Assembly: GCA_022447405.1 (NCBI GenBank)
Contig: JAKVCE010000056.1
Coordinates: 1 to 9,510 of the forward strand
Length of the DNA stretch: 9,510 bases
Reading direction: 5' to 3'
Origin: Planctomycetota bacterium
GTDB taxonomy: Bacteria > Planctomycetota > UBA1135 > GCA-002686595
The position numbers and the translations under genes were made by a program. How positions within the stretch are numbered: the first letter of the stretch is position 1; the number at the start of each line of letters is the position of its first letter. Positions 1 to 7,108 of this stretch are shown here, one piece after another. The notes under the pieces are model-generated. The model saw nothing but the letters and a program-made list of their open reading frames with translations, searched no databases and had not been told where the DNA came from.

Positions 1-848
1 GTAGTGAGCAGCTTGAACGTCGCGGTCGAAGCCTTCAGCTCCTCCTTGAGCCAGCTCCATTGAGCGGCGCCCAAGAGCGTCAGCTCGTCCGGATCGGAGG
101 CCGCCGGCTCCGTCCCCGCGTACCAGCGCGCGTCCATCAAGAACACCTCGACGGGTCCTCGCCTGAAGCTCCGATAGATGCCGCCGGTGCCGTCTCCGGC
201 AGGCGGTCCCGCGTGATACTCGAGGTGCGCGCGCCTCGAGTTCTCCTTCCCCTCGATCCTGCCGTCCGTGTCGTTCTTGCCGAAGTCGTGGTCGTCCCAG
301 GTGGACCAGGCCGGCACGCGCTTGAGCACGGCGCTGATGGCTGGGTGGCCGAGGAACTCACGGTATCGGCTGCGCTGGATCCCGAGGTCCGTAGAGTCGA
401 TGTACGGCGTGTCGCCCAAGAAGACCATCGAGTCACACTGGGTCTCTAAGATCTGCCCGAAGGTCGCGAGCTCAGGGAAGCGGCGCTCGCTCGCGCAGGA
501 CCCGAAGGCGATCCTGACCTTGGAGGGAGCGGACGGGTCTGGAGCCGTCACCAACTCTCCCGCGCCGAGCTCCACCTCTCCACGTTGGACGCGGAAGCTC
601 CAGGCGCTCGCTGGTGAGAGCTCGTCTAGGAGGAAGGCGACCGTGAGGTCCGCGTCCTCGGTTGCCTCACCCTCCACGCTCTTCACGAGCTCGCCGTCCA
701 GAGAGGTCGCCGTGAGGGTGAGCGGGCCTGGCTCCGTAGCGCGCACCCAGACGTAGGCGCGCTGGTGATCCACGTGCCCTAGGTAGGGTCCATGGCTGAG
801 GCCATCCGTGACAGGGACGCAACTGAAGAGGAATGCGGCGGCGATCAT
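1..848 (-). CDS. PhoD-like metallophosphatase lipoprotein, 3' part outside window
   Basis: The first 282 residues of a PhoD/alkaline phosphatase D-type phosphoesterase are readable without a stop down to base 1, so the C-terminal part is missing. This family hydrolyses phosphate mono- or diesters outside the cytoplasm; the characterised Bacillus PhoD uses Fe3+ plus Ca2+. Residues 1-10 (MIAAAFLFSC) form a very short lipobox-like signal with Cys10. Residues about 19-103 look like the beta-sandwich N-domain of the family. The catalytic core follows: FGSC at 115-118 (Cys metal ligand), LGDTPYID at 144-151 (Asp146, Tyr149, Asp151), and WDDHDFGKND at 184-193. The ATG at 848 is the only good start found, but the signal lacks the usual basic N-terminus, so a slightly earlier non-ATG start is possible (in-frame CTG about 18 bases upstream). 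No Shine-Dalgarno sequence is visible. It is divergent from the methyltransferase. Family call is strong; the substrate is unknown. Confidence 0.9.
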   Translation of the reverse strand, partial: MIAAAFLFSCVPVTDGLSHGPYLGHVDHQRAYVWVRATEPGPLTLTATSLDGELVKSVEGEATEDADLTVAFLLDELSPASAWSFRVQRGEVELGAGELVTAPDPSAPSKVRIAFGSCASERRFPELATFGQILETQCDSMVFLGDTPYIDSTDLGIQRSRYREFLGHPAISAVLKRVPAWSTWDDHDFGKNDTDGRIEGKENSRRAHLEYHAGPPAGDGTGGIYRSFRRGPVEVFLMDARWYAGTEPAASDPDELTLLGAAQWSWLKEELKASTATFKLLT

Positions 849-1018
849 GGGCCGATAGATAACCAGACGAGGCCTATCTGGGAGCCCAAAAAAAGGGCTT
901 GAGCACGCGAAAATCGGTCCCTCCTTGCGATCTCCAAAGGATCGGCGTACGAGAGGGGCCGCGACGCAGCCCTCGGGGGGTCTCACCGAGCTCTCCCCAG
1001 CTGTCCCCCGTCGCCCCT
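849..1018. other. Divergent intergenic spacer
   Basis: This 170-bp spacer lies between two divergently oriented starts and should hold promoters for both genes. I see no convincing -35/-10 pair on either strand. Its one clear structure is the small A7-loop dyad at 883-899. An in-frame TTG at 899 could extend the methyltransferase by 40 residues, but that extension is Arg/Pro/Ser-rich and does not resemble the family. Confidence 0.5.
883..899. repeat. Short inverted repeat with A7 loop
   Basis: AGCCC and GGGCT flank seven adenines (883-887, 888-894, 895-899). A 5-bp stem with a homopolymer loop could be a hairpin or an operator-like dyad in the shared regulatory region of the divergent pair. 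It is too short and has no following U-tract, so I do not call it a terminator. Function is inferred only from its position. Confidence 0.4.
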
Positions 1019-1759
1019 ATGAGCACCTCTTCAAAGGAACGCGCAGCCTCGCTGACAGACCACTGGTGGTCTCGAGGGAGACGCGCTGTCTCGCTCGACC
1101 TCCTGCGCCGTCAGCTCGCCACGGGAGAGGCGCAGCGAGCCCTCGTCCTCGGAGCTGGCGGAGACGCCCTGCGGGCCGAGCTTGAGCCGCTGTGCCGAGA
1201 GGTCCGTTGCCTCGAAGCGGACGCCCTCCCCGAGCTCGAGGACGAGAGCTTCGACCTCATCTGCGCCCTCGACATCTTGGGCGATGTGGAAGATGACGAG
1301 GCCGTCATCTCAGAGCTGCGGCGGCTGCTCTCCCCCGAGGGGCTCTTGCTCTTGGCCGTGCCCGCGCACCCTTGGCTCTACAACGACGACTCCGAGACCC
1401 CGCGCCGTCGCTACACGCGCCGCTCCCTCGCGAAGCTCCTCGGTGAGTGCGAGCTCACGACCGAGCGCAACACCTACGCGAACAGCCTGCTCTTCGCGCT
1501 GATGGCCCCCGCCGCCCTCGCGGCTCGCCTCGTCGACGTGCCCGCTGAGCGACCCCTGCCCATCCCCAAGCTCGCTGACAAGCTCTGCTACCAAGCCTTC
1601 GCCGCAGAACGCTTCCTCTCTAGGCACGTAGACCTGCCCCTAGGTCAGACGCTGGTGGCGATCGCGCGCCGCCGCGAGTCCACGGGCTGGCTCAAGCCAT
1701 CCCCCGTGAAGGGGCGCATCCTCCCGAAGCTCGGCAGGGTGCAGACCGCCTGCTGCTAG
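1019..1759 (+). CDS. Class I SAM-dependent methyltransferase
   Basis: The 246-residue protein resembles small class I (Methyltransf_11-type) methyltransferases, which transfer a methyl group from S-adenosylmethionine; the acceptor is not predictable. Residues 14-31 (DHWWSRGRRAVSLDLLRR) match the family's usual aromatic-Trp plus basic N-terminus. Residues 41-50 (ALVLGAGGDA) take the place of the Gly-rich SAM motif, 67-68 (EA) the acidic end of strand 2, and 77-92 the motif II/III region. VPAHPWLYNDD at 114-124 followed by RRRYTR at 129-134 is a characteristic block of this subgroup. Two departures are visible: DILGDVEDD where members usually have EH after the leucine, and loss of the common H-D-E/GH stretch before RRRY. 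The ATG at 1019 puts the N-terminal family motif near residue 14, which favours it over TTG 899. No Shine-Dalgarno sequence is visible. The stop overlaps that of the convergent gene. Confidence 0.85.
   Translation: MSTSSKERAASLTDHWWSRGRRAVSLDLLRRQLATGEAQRALVLGAGGDALRAELEPLCREVRCLEADALPELEDESFDLICALDILGDVEDDEAVISELRRLLSPEGLLLLAVPAHPWLYNDDSETPRRRYTRRSLAKLLGECELTTERNTYANSLLFALMAPAALAARLVDVPAERPLPIPKLADKLCYQAFAAERFLSRHVDLPLGQTLVAIARRRESTGWLKPSPVKGRILPKLGRVQTACC
1756..1759. other. Shared palindromic CTAG stop of convergent genes
   Basis: The plus-strand methyltransferase ends with TAG at 1757-1759 and the minus-strand PpiD-like gene ends with TAG read from 1758-1756. Both stops sit in one CTAG palindrome, so there is no 3' intergenic space and each transcript must terminate inside the other gene or form an antisense overlap. 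I see no hairpin plus T-run terminator around the junction. Confidence 0.9.
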
Positions 1760-3756
1760 CGAGGGTCGGCGCCCTCCTCGGTCTCCTCTCCGCTGTTCAA
1801 GTAGTAAGCGAAGTTCTCCGAGAGGAAGCCCTTAGAGGCGTCACTCTCAAAGTCGAAGGTCGAGGAGAGGAAGTCGGTGATCGAGGCTTGCTCTAGCTGA
1901 GAGCGCTGCATGTTGAGCTCCTGCGGCTGCATCTTGGAGACGTCGGCAGGTCGATTCGGGCCGATGAGCACGAGGAAGACCTTGTCCTTCTCTCGCGAGA
2001 TCTTGGAGACCAAGACGACGCCCTCCTCCTCGAGGTAGTACTGGCCGTTGAAGCGCAGGAACTCCTCGAAGGCGGGGGTCTCCTCACCTGGCGTGATGGA
2101 GAAGTTGCGCTCCGCGAACTCCCAGCGCTTGACCGTGAAGTCCTTCTGGGCGTGCGAGCCTGCGTTGTTCGCTGCAGTCGCGAACTGCTCCGGAGTGGTC
2201 TTGGGCTTCCAAGCTTCCGACTGTTCAGTCAAATTGCGCTCGCCGATGCGGTCACGGATCCCTTCGAGCGTGTAATAGGCGCGGTTGGCCGCGGCGTCCT
2301 TGATCCAGGCTGCGGCGACCTCCGCCTCGATCTCAGGGAAGTCGGGCAGGGCGCGAGGGAAGCGCTCCTTCACTCGGCTCGCCACGAGACCGCCAGCTCC
2401 GACGCGCAAGCTCGGCGAGAAGCTCGCGGCCTGCGTGAAGCGCAGGGAGTTGCCCATCCCCTCGCCGACCCAGTCACCCTCGAGCTCGTTCCAATCCTCC
2501 AGAGAGCGCGCGACCCCGTCAGCGTTAAAGCTGAGGCCTAGGCGCTCGCACTCGGCGGCGAGGTCGATCTCTTCGCCCTCCGTCATCCTCCGCTGCACGT
2601 CCAGGTGCCAGTCAGCGAAGGAGTAGTAGGCGGGCGCCTCCACAAGGCAGAGCGCTTCGACCTCTTCGAAGGAGAAGAACGGAGTGTCAGGCGTAGCCTC
2701 GACCTCCTCCGCGGCGGCGTCATCAGACGCCTCCTCACCCTCAGTCGTCTCGTCCTCGGCTTCGGACTCTTCCTTCGCCGGGCGTTGGAAGCGGGTGCCC
2801 AAGAAGCCGTTGTAGTAGTCGCGCGCCTTCGCCGCGGGCTCCTCGTCCTCCGGACGCGGGTAGGCCGCGAGGAGGAGATCTCCTGCGCCCTCAGCAAACG
2901 GCAGGGAGAGATAGGCGAACTCAGCGTCCAAGCGCTCGGGCGAGTGGAACTTCGTCTGCTCGACTGCAGGGAGAGCCATCAGCCAGGCGTTCAAGGCCTG
3001 GGTCTCAGGGAGCTCGCCCTGAACCTCGGGCTCGAAATCGGCCGTGGTCGCTTCGACGTAATCGAAGGAGTACTCGATGTGGCCAACCTGCCAATTCTTG
3101 ACGAGCTGCTCGTGATCCACCGAGCCCACGCCGAGGGCGAGGTATGTGGTGAAGCGCTGCACGAGCTGCACCTCACGCAAGGTTTCCTCGAACTGCCTCG
3201 GGGTGACGCCGCGGCGGCCCTGGATCCAGTTCAAGTAGCCCCCGATCTCGGGCGGGAAGATGCTGAGGATCATGCCCCTCAGGTCTTCATCCGTGACGCG
3301 CACTCCTGCGTCGCGGGCGAGGTCTGACATGACGATCAGGCGCGCGACGTGCTCGTCCTTCTTGAGGTCGATGGGCTGGACCCCGTAGATGTTGTTGATC
3401 TGATCCAAGACCGTCATGGTCTGTCCCGTGAACTGGTTCTGCCCGAGGATCCCCTCAAGGAAGGAGTACTCGCGACGCTTCGTGTAGAACTCACGGGTGT
3501 CCAGAGATCTGGGCGTGCCGTCCATGCCCGTCCAGGAGAGGTGCACATCGCTGGTGCCCCCCTCCCCTTCAAAGGTGGAGAGCATCGGGCCGGTCATGGC
3601 GAAGGCTAGGCAGCCAAAGATCATGGCGGACCACACCAGGATGGTCTTGAACTTGCTCTGCCCCTTCGGGATCGCGATCGCCTCAGCCTCACGCTGCCGG
3701 GCCAGCTCTTCGGGGCTCTCGTAGTTAGGGACGTCGCCTTTGGACTTCTTGGACAT
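1756..3756 (-). CDS. Membrane-anchored PpiD/SurA-like periplasmic foldase homologue
   Basis: The 666-residue protein has a cytoplasmic charged N-terminus (1-35), one membrane segment (about 37-58) and a long extracytoplasmic part, the PpiD layout. Residues about 135-225 look like a SurA_N-type helical chaperone domain (a DEHVARL helix, a VTDEDLR block, then RRGVTPRQFEETLRE). Residues 328-354 are a very acidic low-complexity insert. The stretch at 457-495 (a VASRVKER strand, then a PDFPEIEAEV helix) resembles the segment after the prolyl isomerase domain in PpiD. Between 270 and 455 I cannot find the parvulin motifs, so the isomerase domain is missing or very diverged; a chaperone-only role is inferred. 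The C-terminus has another alpha/beta region (about 535-600) and an acidic tail. The ATG is followed by a lysine-rich start; no Shine-Dalgarno sequence is visible. It lies 95 bp downstream of scpB. The family call is fairly good, the enzyme function doubtful. Confidence 0.7.
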   Translation of the reverse strand: MSKKSKGDVPNYESPEELARQREAEAIAIPKGQSKFKTILVWSAMIFGCLAFAMTGPMLSTFEGEGGTSDVHLSWTGMDGTPRSLDTREFYTKRREYSFLEGILGQNQFTGQTMTVLDQINNIYGVQPIDLKKDEHVARLIVMSDLARDAGVRVTDEDLRGMILSIFPPEIGGYLNWIQGRRGVTPRQFEETLREVQLVQRFTTYLALGVGSVDHEQLVKNWQVGHIEYSFDYVEATTADFEPEVQGELPETQALNAWLMALPAVEQTKFHSPERLDAEFAYLSLPFAEGAGDLLLAAYPRPEDEEPAAKARDYYNGFLGTRFQRPAKEESEAEDETTEGEEASDDAAAEEVEATPDTPFFSFEEVEALCLVEAPAYYSFADWHLDVQRRMTEGEEIDLAAECERLGLSFNADGVARSLEDWNELEGDWVGEGMGNSLRFTQAASFSPSLRVGAGGLVASRVKERFPRALPDFPEIEAEVAAAWIKDAAANRAYYTLEGIRDRIGERNLTEQSEAWKPKTTPEQFATAANNAGSHAQKDFTVKRWEFAERNFSITPGEETPAFEEFLRFNGQYYLEEEGVVLVSKISREKDKVFLVLIGPNRPADVSKMQPQELNMQRSQLEQASITDFLSSTFDFESDASKGFLSENFAYYLNSGEETEEGADPR

Positions 3757-3825
3757 GATGAATCGGGGGTGCCGGGGGTCATCCCGGGTATTGTTCGTGC
3801 CGCAGAGTGTAAGGAGGCCTCTGAA

Positions 3826-3846
3826 GGGGCCGCAAGGAGGGGCCCC
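3826..3846 (-). other. GC-rich dyad after scpB
   Basis: GGGGCC and GGCCCC are separated by nine bases in the 95-bp gap between scpB and the PpiD-like gene, and a GAGGCCTC palindrome lies at 3814-3821. On the minus strand the hairpin is followed by only two Ts, so it could be a weak attenuator, an mRNA-stabilising hairpin or chance in GC-rich DNA. No confident promoter is seen in this gap. Confidence 0.3.
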
Positions 3847-3851
3847 GGAGG

Positions 3852-4526
3852 TCAGTCCCTAGTCAACTCGTCATCCCGGGGGAGGTCCTTGAGGGCTCCG
3901 AGGCCGAATCGCTCTAAGAACTCACGAGTGGTGCCATATTGGAGGGGGCTGCCGGGCTGCTTGGCCCGCCCGACGACCTTCACGAGGCCTCTGTCCACGA
4001 GGCTCCGGAGCATAGGGCCCGCTCCGACGCCCCTGATGGCCTCTACCTCGCCCTTGGTCACGGGCTGGCGGTAGGCGACGATCGAGAGGGTCTCTAGGCT
4101 CGCGGGGCTCATGCGCTCCGTCCGGCGCGAGTTCACGAGCTCACCCAGGACAGGGTCGAGGTCTGCTGCTGTGAGGATGCGCCATCCACCAGCGATCTTC
4201 TTGAGCTCAAGCGGCAGCCCGCTGGACTCTAGGCGCTCTCCCAGGCGCTTCAGAGAGGTCGTGACCCGCTTCGGATCTGGCCGCTCCAAGAGGTCCGCCA
4301 GGCGGCGGCTGGAGAGCGGCTCTGGTGAGGCATAGATGAGCGCTGTGAGGCGCCGATCCAGCTGCTCATCCGAGAGCTCCTCTCCAGGGCCGAGCTTTGA
4401 GGGGGTCTGGGCCGCCTCCTCAGCGGGCACCAGCGCGTCGCCCTCCGGCTCGGGCTGGTTGGCGGGCTCCTCCGCAGGATTGAGCTCCTTCAAGAGGACA
4501 CCGCCCTCGCTCGACTCTTCATTCAT
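3852..4526 (-). CDS. scpB: Segregation and condensation protein B
   Basis: This is ScpB, the winged-helix kleisin-interacting subunit of the SMC-ScpAB condensin that compacts and segregates the chromosome in the cytoplasm. Residues 1-50 are an acidic, Pro/Glu-rich extension not typical of the core family. The first winged-helix domain covers about 55-133 (ALIYASPEPLS at 62-72, LPLELKKIAGGWRILT at 104-119). The second covers about 138-215, with the signature LETLSIVAYRQPVTKGEVEA at 144-163 followed by IRGVGAG, then GRAKQPGSPLQYGTT at 186-200 and FLERFGLGALKDLP at 203-216. The length of 224 residues is normal to slightly long. ScpA, its usual upstream neighbour, is not in the window; here ScpB sits between two foldase-like genes. 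The ATG has no Shine-Dalgarno sequence. A 69-bp gap precedes it, so it may have its own promoter. Confidence 0.95.
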   Translation of the reverse strand: MNEESSEGGVLLKELNPAEEPANQPEPEGDALVPAEEAAQTPSKLGPGEELSDEQLDRRLTALIYASPEPLSSRRLADLLERPDPKRVTTSLKRLGERLESSGLPLELKKIAGGWRILTAADLDPVLGELVNSRRTERMSPASLETLSIVAYRQPVTKGEVEAIRGVGAGPMLRSLVDRGLVKVVGRAKQPGSPLQYGTTREFLERFGLGALKDLPRDDELTRD

Positions 4527-4595
4527 GGCAGCAGGATCTAGGAGGGAAGGATCGGATTCAAGCGTGCAATTCCGGCTGAGGCGCGAAATGGACCG

Positions 4596-5534
4596 CTACA
4601 GGTCTGGTTCTCCCGCAAGTCGGAATAAAGGAGTGATATCGACCGGGTGCACGGCCTCCATGCTCTCCTTCCACTGCCAGAATTCAGCGTCCTCTACCCC
4701 GCGCTCCTCAAGGCTCAGCTCGACCTCCTCGCGCACCTCGCTCCAGATGCCGCTCGAGCCCTCGTAGCGGGCGTCCACTCTCACGAGGAGGAAGCGCCCC
4801 TGCTCCTCGAAGGGCCCTGCGACCTCACCTAGCGCAGCCTCAAAGGCGACCGTCCCCAAGAGGGTGTCACCGCGGATCACGGCGGGCGCGCGCCCGCCAT
4901 CTTCAGCGGACCGATCTACGCTGAGCTCTCGCGCCAGCGCGCTGAACTCCTCTCCCTTCGCGTGGCGTGCGAGCGCCGCCTCGGCGCTCTCGAGGTCTTC
5001 GGTGAGGAGGATCCGGACGTCTGCGCGCTCACGACTGAGGAACCAGGCTCTCACGACCCGCTGCGCGAGGAGCTCACGCTCGACGCGCTCACGCAAGCGC
5101 CCCTTGAACTCCGCGGGGTCGAGGCCGAGGCGCGTCGATATCCACTCGTCGAGGCCCATCCCTGGCGCGCTCTCCTCCACCTGCTCTGCCACTTGGGCTA
5201 GAGCTGCGGCTTGGGAGGTCGCCAAGAGCTCCTCTCCCAAGACCACACCTAAGCGCTCGGTCTCTAACCTCACGATGTGGGCCAAGACCAAGCGCTCGAG
5301 GGCCTGCCGCATGAGCGCTGAGTCCTCGTGCATGCACTCCTGGATGAACTCATCGACTCCTACCTCCACCTCCCCCACGGTGGCCACGGTAGGCATCTCC
5401 GCCTCCAACACGATCGGAGTCGGCTTCAAGGCAGGGCCAACTTGTGCGCTCGCTCGCGGGTTCGCCTGTGGAGCCTGGCAAGCTGCGAGCCCGAGACAGA
5501 GCGCGACCCATGAGTTCTGAGGGCGCGTGATCAT
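4596..5534 (-). CDS. Parvulin-like (PpiC/SurA-type) lipoprotein foldase
   Basis: A 312-residue predicted lipoprotein with the SurA/PrsA layout. The signal peptide ends in the lipobox LAAC with Cys19 and Gln at +2, which would favour outer-membrane sorting by the E. coli rule. Residues about 49-165 form a helical SurA_N-type chaperone domain. Residues about 171-256 are a parvulin fold: VRILLTEDLESAEAALA (173-189), GEEFSALARELSVDRSAEDG (194-213), then FEAALGEVAGPFEEQGRFLL (231-250). The histidines expected in the first strand (usual HILV) and last strand (usual GYHII) are Arg174 and Phe248-region residues here, so isomerase activity is probably lost while client binding may remain. I chose ATG 5534 over the longer frame because it starts directly at the signal peptide and has a good Shine-Dalgarno (5539-5547). 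It follows the zinc-motif gene by 11 bp, so the two are coupled. Its likely clients are envelope proteins, perhaps the upstream pseudopilins. Confidence 0.85.
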   Translation of the reverse strand: MITRPQNSWVALCLGLAACQAPQANPRASAQVGPALKPTPIVLEAEMPTVATVGEVEVGVDEFIQECMHEDSALMRQALERLVLAHIVRLETERLGVVLGEELLATSQAAALAQVAEQVEESAPGMGLDEWISTRLGLDPAEFKGRLRERVERELLAQRVVRAWFLSRERADVRILLTEDLESAEAALARHAKGEEFSALARELSVDRSAEDGGRAPAVIRGDTLLGTVAFEAALGEVAGPFEEQGRFLLVRVDARYEGSSGIWSEVREEVELSLEERGVEDAEFWQWKESMEAVHPVDITPLFRLAGEPDL

Positions 5535-5538
5535 GTGT

Positions 5539-5547
5539 CTCCCTCTC
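5539..5547 (-). promoter_or_regulatory. Ribosome binding site of the parvulin-like lipoprotein
   Basis: GAGAGGGAG lies four bases before ATG 5534 and overlaps the stop codon of the preceding gene. It settles the start at 5534 rather than the upstream in-frame ATG at 5597, which lies inside the neighbouring coding region. Confidence 0.65.
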
Positions 5548-7108
5548 ACCGGTAGCGGATGCGACGGACGCGACCGATCCCTTTGCAGGTGTCGCAAGCG
5601 AGGGTCGCGAGCCCGCCTCGTCCGCGTGACTCCTGTCCTCCGCCTCGGCCTCCGCGGCCGCCGCCGCCCTGGCTCGAAGAACCACGGGAGTCGGAGACGA
5701 TCATATCGATGACGCCGCGCCCCGCGCAGGTCGGACAGTTGCGCAGTTCCGGCGGGTCCTTGATCTCCATGTCGCCTGAGTTCTCCGCGTAGTAGGCGAC
5801 GATCCAGCTTGAGCGCGCGCTCGACGAGAGGGTCTTCCAGAAGCCCTCGACGTCATCGTCGCCCTCGTCTCCTGCCAACGCGCTGGATCGACCCGCCGTC
5901 TTCTGGCTCTGGAGGAACTTGCGGATCTTCTCTTCGAGGGCCGCGCGCTCGGAGTCCACCTCGCTAGCGCCCGCCGCAGGCTGGGAGGACTGCGGGCTCC
6001 CAGCGAGGGCAGAGTCCTCGCCGAGCAGCCAAGTCCCCAGACCGTAGGAGGCGACGCGATAGCGCGAGACCTTTCGCTCCAGCCACATCTGGAGGACCTG
6101 GTCCTCCTCGAGCTCCTTGTCCCACTCGCGCGCGTCGTCGACGACCGCAGTGAGGACGTCCTCGTGTAGCTTCTCCTCGGCGAAGCCGAGCGCCTCAGCG
6201 AAGCCCATCTTCCGCGCCGCCTGCGCCGCGAGGCGCTCCGTCCAGCGATACCAGCCGCGCTGGACGACCTCGCGGACGTAGTCCTCCTGGGCATCTTCGA
6301 CCCGCTTGGTGAGCTTCAGCCGGTCACCCTCAAGGGGGCTGTCGGGGAACACGTCCGGGAAGAAGGTCAGCTTCTGCAGGGCCTCGTCGAACTGCTTGCG
6401 GCGCTTGAGGAGGTCGACCTCTGCGAGGTACTCGAGCTGGACCTGCTGCTCGACCTTCTTCGTCGTGCGGGCAATCAAGCCAGGCATCTCGGCGCTGCGG
6501 AACTCCGGCTCGATCTGAACAGCAGCCTGATACGCGCCGAGGGCGTGGGTGAAGGCGAGGATCTGCTCGCAGAAGCCGCCGAAGGCATAGAGGCCCTCAG
6601 CGTCGATGGGCGGCGCCTCCGCCAGGCGCTTCTGGATCAGCTCATCGCGGGTGTAGACCTCGAGGGCAGGGACCTGCACGCCACTGGAGACCGCGCGCAC
6701 CCTCGCAGAGGGCACATCGATGAGACCGGTCTCTGTCTTCACGCGGATCCTGCCCTCACCCTGATCCACGATGAGGCCGGTGACCTCCTTGCCGTCTACC
6801 AAGACGAGGCGGTCAGCGTCCACGTAGAGGACCTCTGAGCTCGTGTCGATGTAGCCGAACTCGGTGCGCAGCGCGCGCTCCTGAGAGGGATCGATGAAGG
6901 TCCACGAGAGGCGGGCGACGCCGCCGGTGTCGAGGCGGCGGAAGACGATCCCGTCGGGTGTGTGCTCGAGCACCTCACCCCACTGGATCGCGCCGCTGCG
7001 CAGACGCAGCATCGTGGGCGTCCCGTCGGAGGCCTCCGCGTGGGGAGCGAGACTGAGGGCGGCGAGGGCCGCCAGCGAGCACAGGGTGGTTCTCTTCATA
7101 GGTCTCAT
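5546..7108 (-). CDS. Secreted TPR-like protein with C-terminal DnaJ-type CxxCxGxG pair
   Basis: I do not recognise a named family. The 520-residue product starts with a Sec signal (Arg2, Lys5, Arg6, then Leu/Ala-rich 9-22, AEA cleavage near 24-26). Residues 33-140 are beta-rich and may be small barrel repeats (LRLRSGAIQWGEVLE; DRLVLVDGKEVTGLI). Residues about 172-275 are helical, the first part TPR-like (AFTHALGAYQAAVQIEPEF, 185-203). A helical coiled-coil-like part runs to about 350, then a Ser/Ala-rich linker. The C-terminus has two DnaJ zinc-finger motifs, CPTCAGRG (458-465) and CDTCKGIG (505-512), separated by a Gly/Arg/Ser-rich linker (about 475-500), followed by basic RRIRYR. Two motifs are enough for one zinc site; DnaJ itself has four. 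ATG 7108 overlaps the upstream stop (TGATG); ATG 7099 (MKRTT) is an equally plausible start. Context suggests a role in assembling or folding the pseudopilins; this is inference. Confidence 0.8.
   Translation of the reverse strand: MRPMKRTTLCSLAALAALSLAPHAEASDGTPTMLRLRSGAIQWGEVLEHTPDGIVFRRLDTGGVARLSWTFIDPSQERALRTEFGYIDTSSEVLYVDADRLVLVDGKEVTGLIVDQGEGRIRVKTETGLIDVPSARVRAVSSGVQVPALEVYTRDELIQKRLAEAPPIDAEGLYAFGGFCEQILAFTHALGAYQAAVQIEPEFRSAEMPGLIARTTKKVEQQVQLEYLAEVDLLKRRKQFDEALQKLTFFPDVFPDSPLEGDRLKLTKRVEDAQEDYVREVVQRGWYRWTERLAAQAARKMGFAEALGFAEEKLHEDVLTAVVDDAREWDKELEEDQVLQMWLERKVSRYRVASYGLGTWLLGEDSALAGSPQSSQPAAGASEVDSERAALEEKIRKFLQSQKTAGRSSALAGDEGDDDVEGFWKTLSSSARSSWIVAYYAENSGDMEIKDPPELRNCPTCAGRGVIDMIVSDSRGSSSQGGGGRGGRGGGQESRGRGGLATLACDTCKGIGRVRRIRYR

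Noticed and set aside
60..756. Plus-strand frames opposite the PhoD-like gene
   Set aside because: The minus strand gives FGSC, LGD..Y.D and DDHD metallophosphatase motifs in one uninterrupted frame; the plus-strand products show nothing recognisable.
899..1018. N-terminal extension of the methyltransferase from TTG 899
   Set aside because: The 40 extra residues are Arg/Pro/Ser-rich and unlike the family. ATG 1019 places the conserved WW-RGRR motif at the usual distance from the N-terminus.
2605..3327. A 240-codon plus-strand frame within the PpiD-like gene
   Set aside because: It lies wholly opposite a coding gene with better family features and shows no domain, RBS or neighbour support.
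4527..4595. Possible promoter TTGAAT-15-TAGATC before scpB on the minus strand
   Set aside because: Spacing is short and both boxes deviate from consensus; it is not better than chance, and the sigma factor preferences of the organism are unknown.
5535..5597. Longer start at 5597 for the parvulin-like lipoprotein
   Set aside because: It would put 21 His/Arg-rich residues before a clean lipoprotein signal and overlap the preceding gene; ATG 5534 has a good Shine-Dalgarno.
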